Positions 1-9,267 of a stretch of 64,000 nucleotides of DNA are shown in pieces. The stretch is taken from NCBI RefSeq assembly GCF_002368095.1, contig NZ_AP018227.1, forward strand, positions 7,270,123 to 7,334,122, written 5' to 3'. This DNA comes from Calothrix parasitica NIES-267 (GTDB taxonomy: Bacteria > Cyanobacteriota > Cyanobacteriia > Cyanobacteriales > Nostocaceae). The notes below the pieces were generated by a model. That model was not told where the DNA came from. It saw nothing but the letters and a program-made list of their open reading frames with translations, and did no database searches. A program made the position numbers and the translations under genes. Numbering within the stretch: position 1 is the stretch's first letter; each line of letters starts with the position of its first letter.

Positions 1-117
1 GAAAAAAAAGAATCTGAACTACCACAAAAGCCTCCAATTATAAATACAATCAGTAGTGAAAATATTGCTGATGATTTATTTTCAGAATTAGATTTTCATG
101 TTGGGTTAGATAAATAA
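1..117 (+). CDS. C-terminal end of an unidentified protein (partial)
   Basis: Frame 1 is open from the first base to a TAA at 115-117 and encodes 38 residues ending FHVGLDK. The piece is polar and Glu/Ser/Pro rich (EKKESELPQKPP), which looks like a disordered tail. It lies 89 bp upstream of the LRV-like gene on the same strand. There is too little sequence to assign a family. The ORF is clearly open and in a plausible position. Confidence 0.5.
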   Translation, partial: EKKESELPQKPPIINTISSENIADDLFSELDFHVGLDK

Positions 118-206
118 TATGGAGAATTGAGAAAGCTGGATTGTCTACAAAAACGGGTTTCTCAATTCTAAAATTTTATTAGAGTGCTTTTGCGTAAAAA
201 AATAGT

Positions 207-1583
207 ATGTGCGAACAATTAAGAGAACAAGACGCAGCTAGTCCACATACATCTAGCGAGCGTTTGGAAAAGTTAGCATGGATGAATGGAAAATTAGCCA
301 CAATTGTTGCTCAGAATTCTGCTACTCCACCTGAGCTATTAACTAAATTATATCGGAATTGGAATTCGGGTTTATCACTTAGAAGAACTATAGCTTTAAA
401 TCCTAATGTACCGATGAATCTTGTTTGGGAATTTATACTTGAATTTCCTCAAGAAATATTTTCTCATCCTATTTCTAATCAATTACTTACCTCATACCCA
501 GATTTAGTAAAAGAAACTCCAGATAAAACATTATTGAATCTCTTAAAATCCGAACGTATACCTGATTTATTGCTAAATGCAGCCTCAAAACAAACTAACA
601 AAAAGTTTGTATTATCTATGCTTATGAACCCTAAAACCTCTGTAGCTCATTTAGTTAATCTATTTGAATTGTTTTCTCCTTTATACTACAGAGGAAGTAA
701 TTCAAATGAATGTCAGAATAATTGGGATATCTTATTTAGCATCGATAATCATGTAAGTTGGGAGCAAGAATTAAAATCCGGATGGCAAGATGAGGTTTTC
801 AATCATATTTGTGCAATTAATTATGTTGATGACATTTCTAGTAAAGAATTCGTAAGAATATTGCAGCCAGAAATTAATGATTTATCTCAACATATAGTAA
901 ATGATTCTTATCCAAATTCAACTTATAAAAATATTTGCTGTAGACTTTTAGAAAGTTTTCCATTTGCATTACAAGAAAAGCAGAAAAATACAGATTTTAA
1001 TGAACATATAGCCCATAGTCCAACTCCTTCCAGTCAAGATATTGAAACTTTAGCTCAAGACTATCGGAACGACTCTAATTTATCATATCGAAATGATATA
1101 CCCACAAACATATTAAAAAAAATAGCTAGACGTTCAGATGATTATCGTATACTTGAGAGAATTGCTTTGAATCCAAATTGTGATGTTGAAACTTTAGAAA
1201 TTCTAGCTGAGGATATCGATTATGGGGTACGTTCTAACGTTGCTAGAAATACTAAAACACCATTACATATTTTGGAAAAATTAGCTGAAGATTCTTATAA
1301 AGAAGCTCGCTATGCAATATTAAATAATCCTAACTTTACTAGAGAAGCTTTTTTAAGATTATTTCGGAAAATATTTGGTATAGAGAATTATTCTTTGGGT
1401 GGTTTACTGCTTTTATTAAACCCTAATGTTTCACCTGTTTTTCTTGCAGAAAATGCTGATTCTATATTGTGGATTGAACGCTATATAATTGCTGTACATC
1501 CTCGAACATCTATTGATACTTTGCAGATTCTTGCTAAAGATACTAATCGTTTTGTACGTGCAGCCGCTTTAGAACGCTTTTAA
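207..1583 (+). CDS. Leucine-rich-repeat-variant (LRV) / HEAT-like repeat protein
   Basis: A 458-aa protein with degenerate helical repeats. Units such as IALNPNVPMNLV, IALNPNCDVETLEILAED and VARNTKTPLHILEKLAED carry the LRV/HEAT-like pattern of an Asn-Pro turn, Leu-rich helix and Ala-Glu-Asp. The repeats are clearest at residues 40-80 and 300-458, with a divergent middle. No catalytic motif, signal peptide or membrane segment is visible, so a cytoplasmic protein-interaction scaffold is the likely role (inference). Three Cys residues are scattered, so the N-terminal Fe-S cluster of the Azotobacter LRV protein is not supported. The ATG at 207 is the first start after an in-frame gap and is accepted. 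Confidence 0.7.
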   Translation: MCEQLREQDAASPHTSSERLEKLAWMNGKLATIVAQNSATPPELLTKLYRNWNSGLSLRRTIALNPNVPMNLVWEFILEFPQEIFSHPISNQLLTSYPDLVKETPDKTLLNLLKSERIPDLLLNAASKQTNKKFVLSMLMNPKTSVAHLVNLFELFSPLYYRGSNSNECQNNWDILFSIDNHVSWEQELKSGWQDEVFNHICAINYVDDISSKEFVRILQPEINDLSQHIVNDSYPNSTYKNICCRLLESFPFALQEKQKNTDFNEHIAHSPTPSSQDIETLAQDYRNDSNLSYRNDIPTNILKKIARRSDDYRILERIALNPNCDVETLEILAEDIDYGVRSNVARNTKTPLHILEKLAEDSYKEARYAILNNPNFTREAFLRLFRKIFGIENYSLGGLLLLLNPNVSPVFLAENADSILWIERYIIAVHPRTSIDTLQILAKDTNRFVRAAALERF

Positions 1584-1646
1584 AAAAGGTGCGTTGCGCT
1601 AAAGCGAAAACACACCCTACAAGACTACAAGACTAAATACAGAATT

Positions 1647-1847
1647 TTATTTATCTGCTTGATGTTGAAGAATAATTTTTTGTAAATAACTCATATCTTC
1701 CAATGATTGAGGTGCTGGATAAACTGGATTGTTAGGGTTTCTAAATTTATCTAAATAAAATTCAAAAGCTGCTTTGTCATTACGATTATCTAACATATAT
1801 TGACGTAATTCTTCCCTACTCATTGAGTTAAAATCTGGGGTAGCCAT
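1647..1847 (-). CDS. DUF6887-like small protein
   Basis: A small cyanobacterial protein with the pattern MSREELRQYMLDNRNDKAAFEFYLDKF, which I recognise as the DUF6887 type. Function unknown. The frame opens upstream at 1868, but the Met at 1847 (MATPDFNSMSREEL) is preferred because family members begin just before the MSREEL helix. With that start it overlaps the end of the upstream partner gene by 20 nt, indicating translational coupling. The two-gene arrangement resembles a toxin-antitoxin pair in size and overlap, but nothing in the sequence proves that. Confidence 0.65.
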   Translation of the reverse strand: MATPDFNSMSREELRQYMLDNRNDKAAFEFYLDKFRNPNNPVYPAPQSLEDMSYLQKIILQHQADK

Positions 1848-2034
1848 TATAAAAACTCCAGTCACCATTTTCTAAAATTACTAACTCTATCTCTTTACCC
1901 GCTAGAAAATAAATTTCCTTTGTCCTTTCATCTATCCGAATCAAATTAATTGTCTGATACATACTAGTTATAGAAGCACCGAGAACAAAACAAGTTTTTA
2001 ACTGTTCCGCTGTTGGTAGTCCTACTATATTCAT
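1828..2034 (-). CDS. DUF6888-like small protein
   Basis: A 68-aa protein (MNIVGLPTAEQLKTCF... IYFLAGKEIELVILENGDWSFY) resembling the DUF6888 type, which I recall as a regular partner of DUF6887 in cyanobacteria. It is transcribed first in the pair and its 3' end overlaps the DUF6887-like start. The C-terminal half looks like beta strands with a terminal WxFY motif. No enzymatic residues stand out. Function unknown; the pairing and overlap are the most informative facts. Confidence 0.65.
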   Translation of the reverse strand: MNIVGLPTAEQLKTCFVLGASITSMYQTINLIRIDERTKEIYFLAGKEIELVILENGDWSFYNGYPRF

Positions 2035-2199
2035 GGTAAATACACCCGAAAAATTTAGCCACTAAGCTGTTTAATTATCCGATAATATCTAGTTTGAATA
2101 AATATTCTCCTTTCCAGTTAAATATCAACTAAAGACTAAAGAATAAACATAATTTTTACTTATCTCAATCTGCGCGATCGCCGATTTTTTACTTATCTA

Positions 2200-2300
2200 T
2201 ATAGCGGTTTTCACTTCAATTCAGACACCCCTCTCCTTAATAAGGAGAGGGGACGGGGGTGAGGTTTCGAGTGTATTGGACTCAAGCGAAAAGCGCTATA
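2200..2300. repeat. MITE-like palindrome, TATAGCGGTTTTC family
   Basis: About 100 bp bounded by TATAGCGGTTTTC and GAAAAGCGCTATA, which are inverted copies of each other. The centre is a strong hairpin, CCCCTCTCC / GGAGAGGGG. Relatives lie at 8685-8789 and 46820-46957. TA flanks suggest a Tc1/IS630-type MITE. Confidence 0.75.
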
Positions 2301-2412
2301 TTCCCAAAGCAAATTCAACAATAATCAAGAACAATTATCAACCTAAAAAGGTGCGTTGCTTTCCACCACAACACACCCCAGAAAAAATTTCGTTTACTCC
2401 CAACACCTTCTG

Positions 2413-2435
2413 GAGACGTAGCATTGCTACGTCTC
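2413..2435. repeat. Perfect 11-bp hairpin GAGACGTAGCA / TGCTACGTCTC
   Basis: An 11-bp perfect inverted repeat with a one-base loop, 7 bp past the icd stop codon. A second copy is at 14919-14941 and a half copy near 51768. It lacks a U-tract, so it looks like a REP-type repeat that could act as an mRNA 3' stabiliser rather than a canonical terminator. Confidence 0.65.
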
Positions 2436-2442
2436 TACAAAG

Positions 2443-3861
2443 TTAAAACCTTTTAATTATCGCTTCGGCAAATTCGGAACATTTCAATGGTTCAACTTTG
2501 GGTTCCATTAATCTTGCTAAATCATAGGTAACTTCTTGATTTGCAATTGCTTCTCCCAATCCTTTTTTAATTAAATCAGCTGCTTCTTGCCAACCCATGA
2601 ATTCCAACATCATTACACCGGATAAAATAACGGAACCGGGATTAATTCTGTCTAAACCGGCGTGTTTTGGTGCTGTACCGTGAGTTGCTTCAAATATCGC
2701 CGCTTCATCGCCAATATTCGCACCGGGTCCCATTCCCAAACCACCAACAATTGCAGCAGCAGCATCTGACAAATAATCACCGTTGAGGTTCATGGTTGCC
2801 AAAATCGAATACTCATCGGGACGAGTCTGGATTTGTTGGAAAATACTATCAGCAATCCGGTCATTGACCATGATTTTTTCTTTCCATTTTCCATTACCGT
2901 GAGTTTCCCAAATTGAACTCAGAACCGTTTCCACTTCCCGAACAATTTCCTTTTGCTTTTCCGGTGTCAGGGAATCATAACCTGGGTCAACCATCCGAGC
3001 GTTATCTTCGTTAGAAATATCGGATTTACTTTCCTTGTTACCCAAAATCCAAGATTCTCTTTCGGTAACGCATTCGTCGCGAAATTCCGCTGTTGCTAAT
3101 TCGTAACCCCAATCGCGGAAAGCTCCTTCGGTGTACTTCATAATGTTACCCTTATGCACCAAAGTCACCTGCTGCTTATCTTTGGGTAACCCTAAAGCTT
3201 GCTTGATAGCGCGACGTACCAGACGCTGGGAACCAGTTTTACTAATCGGTTTAATCCCAATACCAGCATCGGTGGGAATTTGTTTTTTACCGTGTTCGGG
3301 GGTACTGGGAATCAATTCCTCATTCAGCAACTTGATCAGCTTTTGACCGATTTCATCTCCTTGCTTCCATTCAATTCCCAGATAAATATCTTCTGTATTC
3401 TCCCGATAAACTATTACGTTTAACTTTTCGGGACTTTTATGGGGAGAAGGAGTTCCAGGGTAGTAGCGACAAGGACGCACGCAAGCGTAGAGTTGAAAAA
3501 TTTGTCGTAAAGCTACATTCAAAGAACGAATTCCACCACCAACAGGAGTCGTCAAAGGTCCCTTGATAGCAACGCCGTATTCCTTGATTGCTGTCAAAGT
3601 ATCCTGTGGTAAATACTGATAGGTTCCGTATAAATCGCAAGCTTCATCACCAGCGTAAACCTTGAACCAGTTAATTTTTTTCTTACCGTTATAAGCCTTT
3701 TCTACCGCAGCGTCTAAAACTTTTTGCGTAGCGGGCCAAATATCTATTCCCGTACCATCGCCGCGAATGAAAGGGATAATTGGATTATCGGGAACTTGGG
3801 GTTCGCCATTTTTGAAAGTAATTTTTTGTCCGCTTGTAGGGGCTTTAAGTTTTTCGTACAT
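2443..3861 (-). CDS. icd: NADP-dependent isocitrate dehydrogenase
   Basis: Oxidative decarboxylation of isocitrate to 2-oxoglutarate, the carbon skeleton for ammonium assimilation and the signal read by NtcA and PII. The 472-aa protein is full length for the cyanobacterial enzyme and carries the family blocks [16 protein letters not shown], the substrate-binding [13 protein letters not shown] region, [14 protein letters not shown], the Mg-binding [10 protein letters not shown] region and [16 protein letters not shown]. The ATG at 3861 gives the expected MYEKLKAP N-terminus. It is monocistronic. No clear GTA-N8-TAC NtcA box was found by eye in the upstream 300 bp. Confidence 0.97.
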   Translation of the reverse strand: MYEKLKAPTSGQKITFKNGEPQVPDNPIIPFIRGDGTGIDIWPATQKVLDAAVEKAYNGKKKINWFKVYAGDEACDLYGTYQYLPQDTLTAIKEYGVAIKGPLTTPVGGGIRSLNVALRQIFQLYACVRPCRYYPGTPSPHKSPEKLNVIVYRENTEDIYLGIEWKQGDEIGQKLIKLLNEELIPSTPEHGKKQIPTDAGIGIKPISKTGSQRLVRRAIKQALGLPKDKQQVTLVHKGNIMKYTEGAFRDWGYELATAEFRDECVTERESWILGNKESKSDISNEDNARMVDPGYDSLTPEKQKEIVREVETVLSSIWETHGNGKWKEKIMVNDRIADSIFQQIQTRPDEYSILATMNLNGDYLSDAAAAIVGGLGMGPGANIGDEAAIFEATHGTAPKHAGLDRINPGSVILSGVMMLEFMGWQEAADLIKKGLGEAIANQEVTYDLARLMEPKVEPLKCSEFAEAIIKRF

Positions 3862-4281
3862 TACACACTCCGTGGGGGTTAAGCAGCAAGTCTTTCAAAT
3901 TTTGTCACGTCTTGCTTTCATTAAACTAGGAGAGCAGTTTTAAAATTCCCCAAATTGCACTGAAGTAGAAGTCGAAAAGTGCTTTACCCTTGAATATACA
4001 GCAAAATCAGGAAGTGTGAGAGCGAAAAACGAAAGAAAATTTCACAAAAGATTTTACAAAAAAATTACAAAAAGCTAATTAAGGAAAAAATTAGGAGCAG
4101 AAAGAGGGCAGTTCATGAGAAAATATTCCGTACTGACGGGCGAGACGCACCTCCACTATCGCAGCAAATTATTGGTCTCAGGGCTATTTGTTCTGTATCT
4201 ATTTGCTGCAAGTTAAAAACCGTCTTTGCTTATAAAAAGTACGATACAAAGCTGATTAATTTGCGTTTCACGAACCCCATC
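3862..4281. other. Divergent intergenic region between icd and the GUN4 gene
   Basis: About 420 bp with no convincing ORF. It must hold both divergent promoters. AT-rich blocks (4030-4090) lie in the middle. The last 150 bp before the GUN4 start has imperfect repeats (AAATTATT / TTTGCTGCAAG) but no clear operator. Confidence 0.5.
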
Positions 4282-4998
4282 ATGACAGACCCAACAATTT
4301 CCTACGGTAGTAACAGCGATATTGAATCCCTTAGTCTCCAGTTAACCGAAGGGTCTGAAAAAAACCAAAAGCAGTTAGTGGAAAAACTTGCTGCTTCTGG
4401 TAACGAAGGATTAAAGGTTTTAATGGAGTTTTTATCAAAGCGTCGGGATATTCCAGCAAATGTAGTCGATGGTAAAGTCTATCAAATTCTTTATCAATCG
4501 GATTTTCCCGAAGCAAAAGAATTTTTAAACAGTAATTTTCCTCAAGGAATTGTATCGCTAAAATCTGACTGCAATATTGATTACTCCGAATTGCAAAAGT
4601 TATTAGCAAATCAAGAATTTGAAGAAGCTGACCGTTTGACGCTACAAAAAATGTGTGAAATATCAGGAGAGGAAGCAGTAAAAAGAAAATGGCTATATTT
4701 TTCCGAAGTTGAAAAGTTTCCCGTTACTGATTTACAAACCATTGATAAGCTGTGGTTAATTCATTCCGAAGGGAAATTTGGCTTTTCCGTACAGCGGGAA
4801 ATGTGGATAGGATTGAGAAAAAATTGGGAAAATCTCTGGGTAAAAATTGGCTGGAAAAAAGGTAATGCTTGGACTCGTTATCCCAACGAATTCATTTGGA
4901 GCTTAGATGCTCCCAAAGGTCATTTACCTTTATCAAACCAATTACGTGGAGTCAGAACTATTTCTTCTTTATTATCTCATCGGGCTTGGGAAAAGTGA
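4282..4998 (+). CDS. GUN4 domain protein
   Basis: The C-terminal two thirds (from about residue 95: SELQKLLANQEFEEADRLT) match the GUN4 porphyrin-binding fold. Typical motifs are the LW..HSEGKFGFSVQ segment and a WTRYPNEFIWSL block, ending in LPLSNQLRGVR. The N-terminal 80 residues form a helical-repeat cap, as in cyanobacterial GUN4/Ycf53. The family binds protoporphyrin and stimulates Mg-chelatase. Cyanobacteria carry several GUN4-domain paralogues, so identity with the essential chelatase partner is likely but not proven. A TTG at 4261 opens the frame earlier; the ATG at 4282 (MTDPTISYG) is preferred, giving 238 aa. Confidence 0.88.
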   Translation: MTDPTISYGSNSDIESLSLQLTEGSEKNQKQLVEKLAASGNEGLKVLMEFLSKRRDIPANVVDGKVYQILYQSDFPEAKEFLNSNFPQGIVSLKSDCNIDYSELQKLLANQEFEEADRLTLQKMCEISGEEAVKRKWLYFSEVEKFPVTDLQTIDKLWLIHSEGKFGFSVQREMWIGLRKNWENLWVKIGWKKGNAWTRYPNEFIWSLDAPKGHLPLSNQLRGVRTISSLLSHRAWEK

Positions 4999-5029
4999 AT
5001 CAGGTTAAAGGTTAAAGGTGATGAGTTAG

Positions 5030-5262
5030 GAGTAATAAGTAATGAGTAATGAGTAATGAGTGATTAGTAATTAATTAGTTCTTATTTTTCCCCAATCTCC
5101 AATTACTAATTATCCATTGTTACTCAATATTTTTGGCGCTAAAGCGCAACTACAAACCAATTACCAATTACCAATTACCAATCTCCAATTACTAATTACT
5201 AATTATCCATTGTTACTTAAGATTTTTGGCGCTTTAGCGCAACTACGAACCAATTACCAAAA
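5030..5262. repeat. STRR heptamers and a duplicated ~90-bp unit
   Basis: Begins with GAGTAAT heptamers (5033-5067). It continues with two near copies of a unit: CTCCAATTACTAATTATCCATTG, a TTTTTGGCGCTAAAGCGCAACTAC hairpin, then ACCAATT heptamers, at about 5097 and 5183. The GGCGCT-hairpin unit recurs at 37855-37880 and 47119-47140. These are short tandemly repeated sequences typical of heterocystous cyanobacteria. The second unit runs almost to the ABC gene start. Confidence 0.8.
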
Positions 5263-5267
5263 TTGAA

Positions 5268-6353
5268 ATGGCTAACGTTACTCTAGAAAGCATCAAGCGT
5301 AAATTTAATAACGTCACTGCTATCGATGACATTACTTTCACTATTCCTGATGGTGAGTTTTGGGTTTTGGTGGGACCTTCGGGATGCGGTAAGTCTACTA
5401 TTTTACGGACTATTGCGGGTTTGGAATCTGCTACTTCTGGAAAACTTTTGATTGGGGACAAGTTGATGAATAATGTCCCAGCAAGAGCGCGAGATGTGGC
5501 TATGGTGTTCCAGAATTATGCGCTCTATCCCCACATGAGTGTGGCTGAAAATATTGCTTTTGGGTTGAAAATGCGGAAGGTTGACTCAAATGTTATTCGG
5601 GAAAGAGTAGAAACTGTAGCGCATTCCCTTTCTTTGGAGCATCTACTCGAACGCAAACCAAAACAACTTTCGGGAGGACAACAACAGCGGGTCGCTTTGG
5701 GTAGAGCGATCGCACGACAACCGCAAGTTTTTTTATTGGATGAACCTTTATCAAATTTGGATGCTCAGTTACGAGACGATACAAGGGCTGAGTTAAAGCA
5801 GCTACACCAAAACATTGGTATTACTACTGTATATGTAACTCACGACCAGGTAGAAGCGATGACCTTAGCGGATAAAATTGTGGTCTTGAGTGGAGGACGT
5901 ATACAGCAAATAGGCGAACCACAAAGCATTTACGCTCTTCCCGCAAACCGTATGGTCGCAACTTTCTTGGGAAATCCGCCGATGAATATTATACCGGCGA
6001 AGTATACTAGTACGGGTTTTGATGTAGATAGTCAAGTATTAACTATTCCTGAAAATATCAAGCAGAAATTACGTTTATCTCAAGGACAAAATATTGATTT
6101 AGGTATTCGTCCGGAAGATATACAAATTAGCGATGAATCTCAAGCCGAGATTTTGCAAGTAGAAGTGAAATTAGTCGAACCGTTAGGAAGGGAAACGCTG
6201 ATTCGTGTAGCTGTACTGGGAACTGGAATAATACTTAACGTGCAAATAAGCGGAAATATACGTTTTCGTCCCGGTGATAAATTGAATTTACAGCTAGATG
6301 TACAAAAAATATTTATATTTGATTCTGCTAGTGGAGATAGGTTATATCCGTAA
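5268..6353 (+). CDS. ABC transporter ATP-binding protein, MalK/UgpC type
   Basis: A 361-aa ATPase of the sugar-importer (CUT1) class. It has Walker A GPSGCGKST (about 38-46), the Q-loop at VFQNYALYPHMSV, signature LSGGQQQRVALGRA, Walker B VFLLDEPLSNLD and the switch His in VYVTHDQ. The C-terminal ~120 residues form the TOBE/OB regulatory domain typical of MalK (LGIRPEDI). It is encoded alone, without permease or binding protein, as is common for the shared MsmK-like ATPase that serves several sugar or glycerol-phosphate permeases. Substrate cannot be deduced. The start ATG at 5268 fits the family N-terminus (MANVTLESIKRKF). Confidence 0.92.
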   Translation: MANVTLESIKRKFNNVTAIDDITFTIPDGEFWVLVGPSGCGKSTILRTIAGLESATSGKLLIGDKLMNNVPARARDVAMVFQNYALYPHMSVAENIAFGLKMRKVDSNVIRERVETVAHSLSLEHLLERKPKQLSGGQQQRVALGRAIARQPQVFLLDEPLSNLDAQLRDDTRAELKQLHQNIGITTVYVTHDQVEAMTLADKIVVLSGGRIQQIGEPQSIYALPANRMVATFLGNPPMNIIPAKYTSTGFDVDSQVLTIPENIKQKLRLSQGQNIDLGIRPEDIQISDESQAEILQVEVKLVEPLGRETLIRVAVLGTGIILNVQISGNIRFRPGDKLNLQLDVQKIFIFDSASGDRLYP

Positions 6354-6558
6354 ATTGTGAAGAGGGGGAGATAGGAAGAAAGGGAGAAAAAATAATTTTT
6401 AACTCCTAACTCTTAACTTTGACCTTTAACCTTGAAATTTGTATTTTTTAGACTTGCATTTGGTAGTTATTATACTTAAGGTTTTATGGAAAGATTTTAA
6501 TTGCTATATGGGTGCATATTAAATCGCGGATAACACCAAAAACCTTATATTTAACCTT

Positions 6559-7578
6559 ATGCAGCCCAAACCAAATAATTTTCTCAAGTTTATCCCTTTA
6601 ATTGGCGGTATTCTGATAATCTCTACTGGTTTATTAGCTTTAAATTTTTATTCTAAAGGCGAAAAAAAAAGCTATTCATCTGCTTCTATAAAAATTAAAC
6701 CATCTCCAATAAATTTAGAAAATTTTTGTCAGCAATATCAAACTATAGGCAGAAATTTACAGGCTTGGAATCAGGATTTATCTCAAGATAAAATATTGAT
6801 TAAAACTCAAGCTTATCCCAATATTCCTTTCTCTCTAAATGCCGTAGCTTTTCCAAATATTAGCGATAAAGCCAGAAAAGCAAAAGTACCTATACTAATG
6901 TATCACGATATTTTACCGACAAAAGAAGTGCCTCTTGATGTTACTCCGGAAGAATTGGCAGCTGATTTTGAGTTAATGAAATCAAAAGGTGTAACTCCTA
7001 TTAGCTTAGACCAATTAATTATTCATTTACGTACTGGAAGTCCATTACCTGAAAAACCTGTTTTACTAACTTTTGATGATGGTTATGGTGGTCATTATGA
7101 ATATGTTTACCCGCTACTAAAAAAATATAAATACAGAGCGGTTTTTTCAGTTTATACAAAAAATATTGGGATTAATACAGGTCGCTCCCACGTCACATGG
7201 GAGCAACTTAAAATTATGGTTGAAGACCCTTTAATAACTATAGCCGGTCATAGTAAAACCCATCCACCAGATTTAACTAAGCTATCTGATGAACAACTGA
7301 TTCGGGAAGTAAAAGAATCCAAAGCATTACTAGAGAAAAAATTAGATAAATCAATTCGCTACTTTACTTATCCCACTGGTAAAAATGATAAGCGAGTAAG
7401 AAAATTGGTAGAGGAAACTGGATATATAGCAGCTTTAGCTATGGACGATGCTGATGAAAAGTTTGCTGGAGAGTCGGATAATTTACTAGCTATTGAACGT
7501 TTCGACCAATCTCGTTTAGAGGAGTTCGTTGATAAAGCTTCGGGAGGAGACCCAGTTAGTTGTTCGGAACAAAATTAA
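6559..7578 (+). CDS. Polysaccharide deacetylase (NodB/CE4 family), membrane-anchored
   Basis: 339 aa with an N-terminal uncleaved signal/anchor (residues 9-30, FLKFIPLIGGILIISTGLLAL), a linker, then a NodB homology domain. Motifs are VPILMYHDI, the metal site TFDDGYGG (motif 1, about 171-178), GHSKTHP (motif 2, supplying the two His ligands) and YFTYPTGKND (motif 3). These are the Asp-His-His zinc ligands of CE4 N-deacetylases acting on peptidoglycan or extracellular GlcNAc polymers. It is probably periplasmic. It stands alone between intergenic repeats; the true substrate is unknown. Confidence 0.9.
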   Translation: MQPKPNNFLKFIPLIGGILIISTGLLALNFYSKGEKKSYSSASIKIKPSPINLENFCQQYQTIGRNLQAWNQDLSQDKILIKTQAYPNIPFSLNAVAFPNISDKARKAKVPILMYHDILPTKEVPLDVTPEELAADFELMKSKGVTPISLDQLIIHLRTGSPLPEKPVLLTFDDGYGGHYEYVYPLLKKYKYRAVFSVYTKNIGINTGRSHVTWEQLKIMVEDPLITIAGHSKTHPPDLTKLSDEQLIREVKESKALLEKKLDKSIRYFTYPTGKNDKRVRKLVEETGYIAALAMDDADEKFAGESDNLLAIERFDQSRLEEFVDKASGGDPVSCSEQN

Positions 7579-7587
7579 TTAGCTTCC

Positions 7588-7959
7588 TTACAACCAATCT
7601 CGGAAAGCTGATACTTCATCCACACCAATTTCAAAGGATGTTGCTTTCCCAGGTGGTGGACATACACGAATTCTAGCGCTCGAAGCAAGAGGTTCGAGCT
7701 TCATTCCCAATTGGACTATATTGCTGACTATATGCCAGTAAGTTATTATGTCCGGAGCGTGGATTACTAATGTCAGATATTCAGCGTCGATTGTAAGATA
7801 CCAAAAACAGTTTGATATCAATGCTTGGGTGATAGCATCACAAGAATCATAAAAACATTTTCCGGTAGTTCTTTCTAATTCTAGAAGCAACATTTTGTCA
7901 CCCTTTGTTACTTCTTTCGGTGGTAAATCATCTCCATGCAGGAAAGATTTATTCATCAT
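7588..7959 (-). CDS. Hypothetical cyanobacterial protein
   Basis: About 123 aa, no recognised family. The frame opens at 7980, but an AGAGGG ribosome-binding site lies 8 nt before ATGATGAAT, so the start at 7959 (MMNKSFLHGDD) is preferred. Visible traits are three Cys residues, a compact alpha/beta composition and a C-terminal VSAFRDWL. It converges on the deacetylase gene, with only 9 bp between stop codons. The next minus-strand gene at 8222-8557 is similar in size and style, so the two may be neighbours of one functional set. Confidence 0.55.
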   Translation of the reverse strand: MMNKSFLHGDDLPPKEVTKGDKMLLLELERTTGKCFYDSCDAITQALISNCFWYLTIDAEYLTLVIHAPDIITYWHIVSNIVQLGMKLEPLASSARIRVCPPPGKATSFEIGVDEVSAFRDWL

Positions 7960-8221
7960 AATACAAGCCCTCTGTGTCATTTCATTCAGGATTTTAGATT
8001 TTTTGAAAAGTTTGAGAAAATATTTTTTCCCAAGCTTTCCTAGAATATTGGATTATTCTATTTCTCAAATCCATAATCTATGCAGAGAATTCTTATTCAA
8101 TTCGCGACAAGATTGTTAACAGTTAAATCCTAATTAACTCCAGTTTGGTTTTGCATCTTTGCTGCGTTCAAATAGCTAACTAACAATATTTGCGAAGCTG
8201 GTAATTATTTCTGGTAATTAT

Positions 8222-8557
8222 TTACTTAGAAACCCACTGTAAGTCTAACCACATACGCGGGTCGGATTGCTTTATCTTCGACATTGGGTCTCGCAACAGA
8301 CGCGAAGCATTACGAAACACAACTTGAACTAATCCCATATTTTCAGCAACATCTGTAAGTTTTTGTTTATGAGTTTCTACATAAGATATGATTTCCTCGG
8401 GACAATAAATAACTATATGTCGCAAGCTTTTAGGAGGTCTTCCCCAGTAGCTGGTGACCACTTTAATATAACAGCCATCAAGCACTTCCCCTACTTTTGG
8501 ATAATACTCGCTGATGACTCGAATAAATTCCTTGGCAAGAGTTTCTTCGCTAATCAT
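8222..8557 (-). CDS. Hypothetical cyanobacterial protein
   Basis: About 111 aa from the ATG at 8557 (MISEETLAKEFIRVISEYYPKVGEVL); a TTG at 8608 would add 17 residues. The N-terminal helix resembles small roadblock or DUF-type proteins but no family is certain. The C-terminus (SDPRMWLDLQWVSK) is Trp-rich. No membrane segment. It stands alone between repeat-rich spacers. Confidence 0.5.
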   Translation of the reverse strand: MISEETLAKEFIRVISEYYPKVGEVLDGCYIKVVTSYWGRPPKSLRHIVIYCPEEIISYVETHKQKLTDVAENMGLVQVVFRNASRLLRDPMSKIKQSDPRMWLDLQWVSK

Positions 8558-8684
8558 TTCGCAACATATTTCTGTAGACTTTAATGCATTTTTAATATAA
8601 CATATCAATGCTTTTAAAAGATACTTCCAACGATTGATTTTTTATTATTTATAATTTGGTTTATTTCTGTGATTTAAATGTTTT

Positions 8685-8789
8685 TATAGCGTTTTTCGGT
8701 TTGGTGAAATACACCTTGATAGACCTCACCCCCAGCCCCTCTCCTTGTCAAGGAGAGGGGTGTATTCTATCCAACTGAGAACTGCTATA
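8685..8789. repeat. MITE-like palindrome, TATAGCG family (copy 2)
   Basis: Ends TATAGCGTTTTTCGGTT and AACTGCTATA flank a CCCCTCTCC / GGAGAGGGG hairpin. Same family as 2200-2300 and 46820-46957, whose internal TCAAGGTGTATTTCACC segment it shares in inverted orientation. Confidence 0.75.
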
Positions 8790-9005
8790 TATGGATTAAG
8801 GATTAGTAAGTAGACAAATAATCATAAATATTGATTTTCAGATTATAAATAACTTTAAGCCTAGTTTTGTTATCGGTTGTATAAAGTTTGAAATTTGAAA
8901 TATATTGATATTTACTACAATCCAACCAGCATGAAATCACAAAAAAAAGTTTCCTTACAAGAAGAAAACCATTACAAAAATAGCGTTACTGATTAAAAGT
9001 ATGAA

Positions 9006-9078
9006 TAGCCCCCTAAACCACAATTTTGGGGGAAAATATAATTATAAGTCCCCAATCCAAGGGGAATTTAGGGGGCTA
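9006..9078. repeat. 73-bp MITE-like palindrome TAGCCCCCTAAA / TTTAGGGGGCTA
   Basis: Perfect 12-bp terminal inverted repeats enclose an AT-rich core with two further G/C-rich arms. A second copy, identical in length, is at 10722-10794. Both copies are preceded by an ATGAA context. Confidence 0.8.
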
Positions 9079-9121
9079 AACTCTCCGCAGAAAAGTAAAT
9101 TAATATTTCAATATGACTAAC

Positions 9122-9222
9122 AGCAATCCTATATAAGTCGTGAGAAAAATAGGTGTCAGAAACCCGGTTTTTCCAAAAAACCGGGTTTCTCAAATCTCAC
9201 AAATGATTTAGGAATGCTATAG
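9122..9222. repeat. ~100-bp MITE with AACCCGGTTT hairpin core (copy 1)
   Basis: Ends AGCAATCCTA and TAGGAATGCTATA are imperfect inverted repeats. The core is a long stem, AACCCGGTTTTT / AAAAACCGGGTTT. Other copies are at 44784-44886, 46430-46532 and a shortened one at 10910-10967. Confidence 0.8.
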
Positions 9223-9267
9223 ATATTAATAATTACCAATTACCAATTACCAATTATTAATTATTAA

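Larger units (their letters stand above)
2035..2442. other. Intergenic region with interspersed palindromic repeats
   Basis: This gap between the DUF pair and the icd stop holds no gene that I can see. It contains a HIP1 octamer (2174-2181), a MITE-like palindrome (2200-2300), a fragment of the GGTGCGTTG...CACACCC repeat near 2346-2380, and a perfect 11-bp hairpin just after icd (2413-2435). Confidence 0.7.
8609..9267. other. Repeat-rich intergenic region
   Basis: About 660 bp without a supportable gene. It holds three different MITE-like palindromes in a row (8685-8789, 9006-9078, 9122-9222), and ends with ATTACCA/ATTATTA heptamers (9233-9265) abutting the stop of the next gene. It behaves as a sink for small insertions. 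Confidence 0.75.
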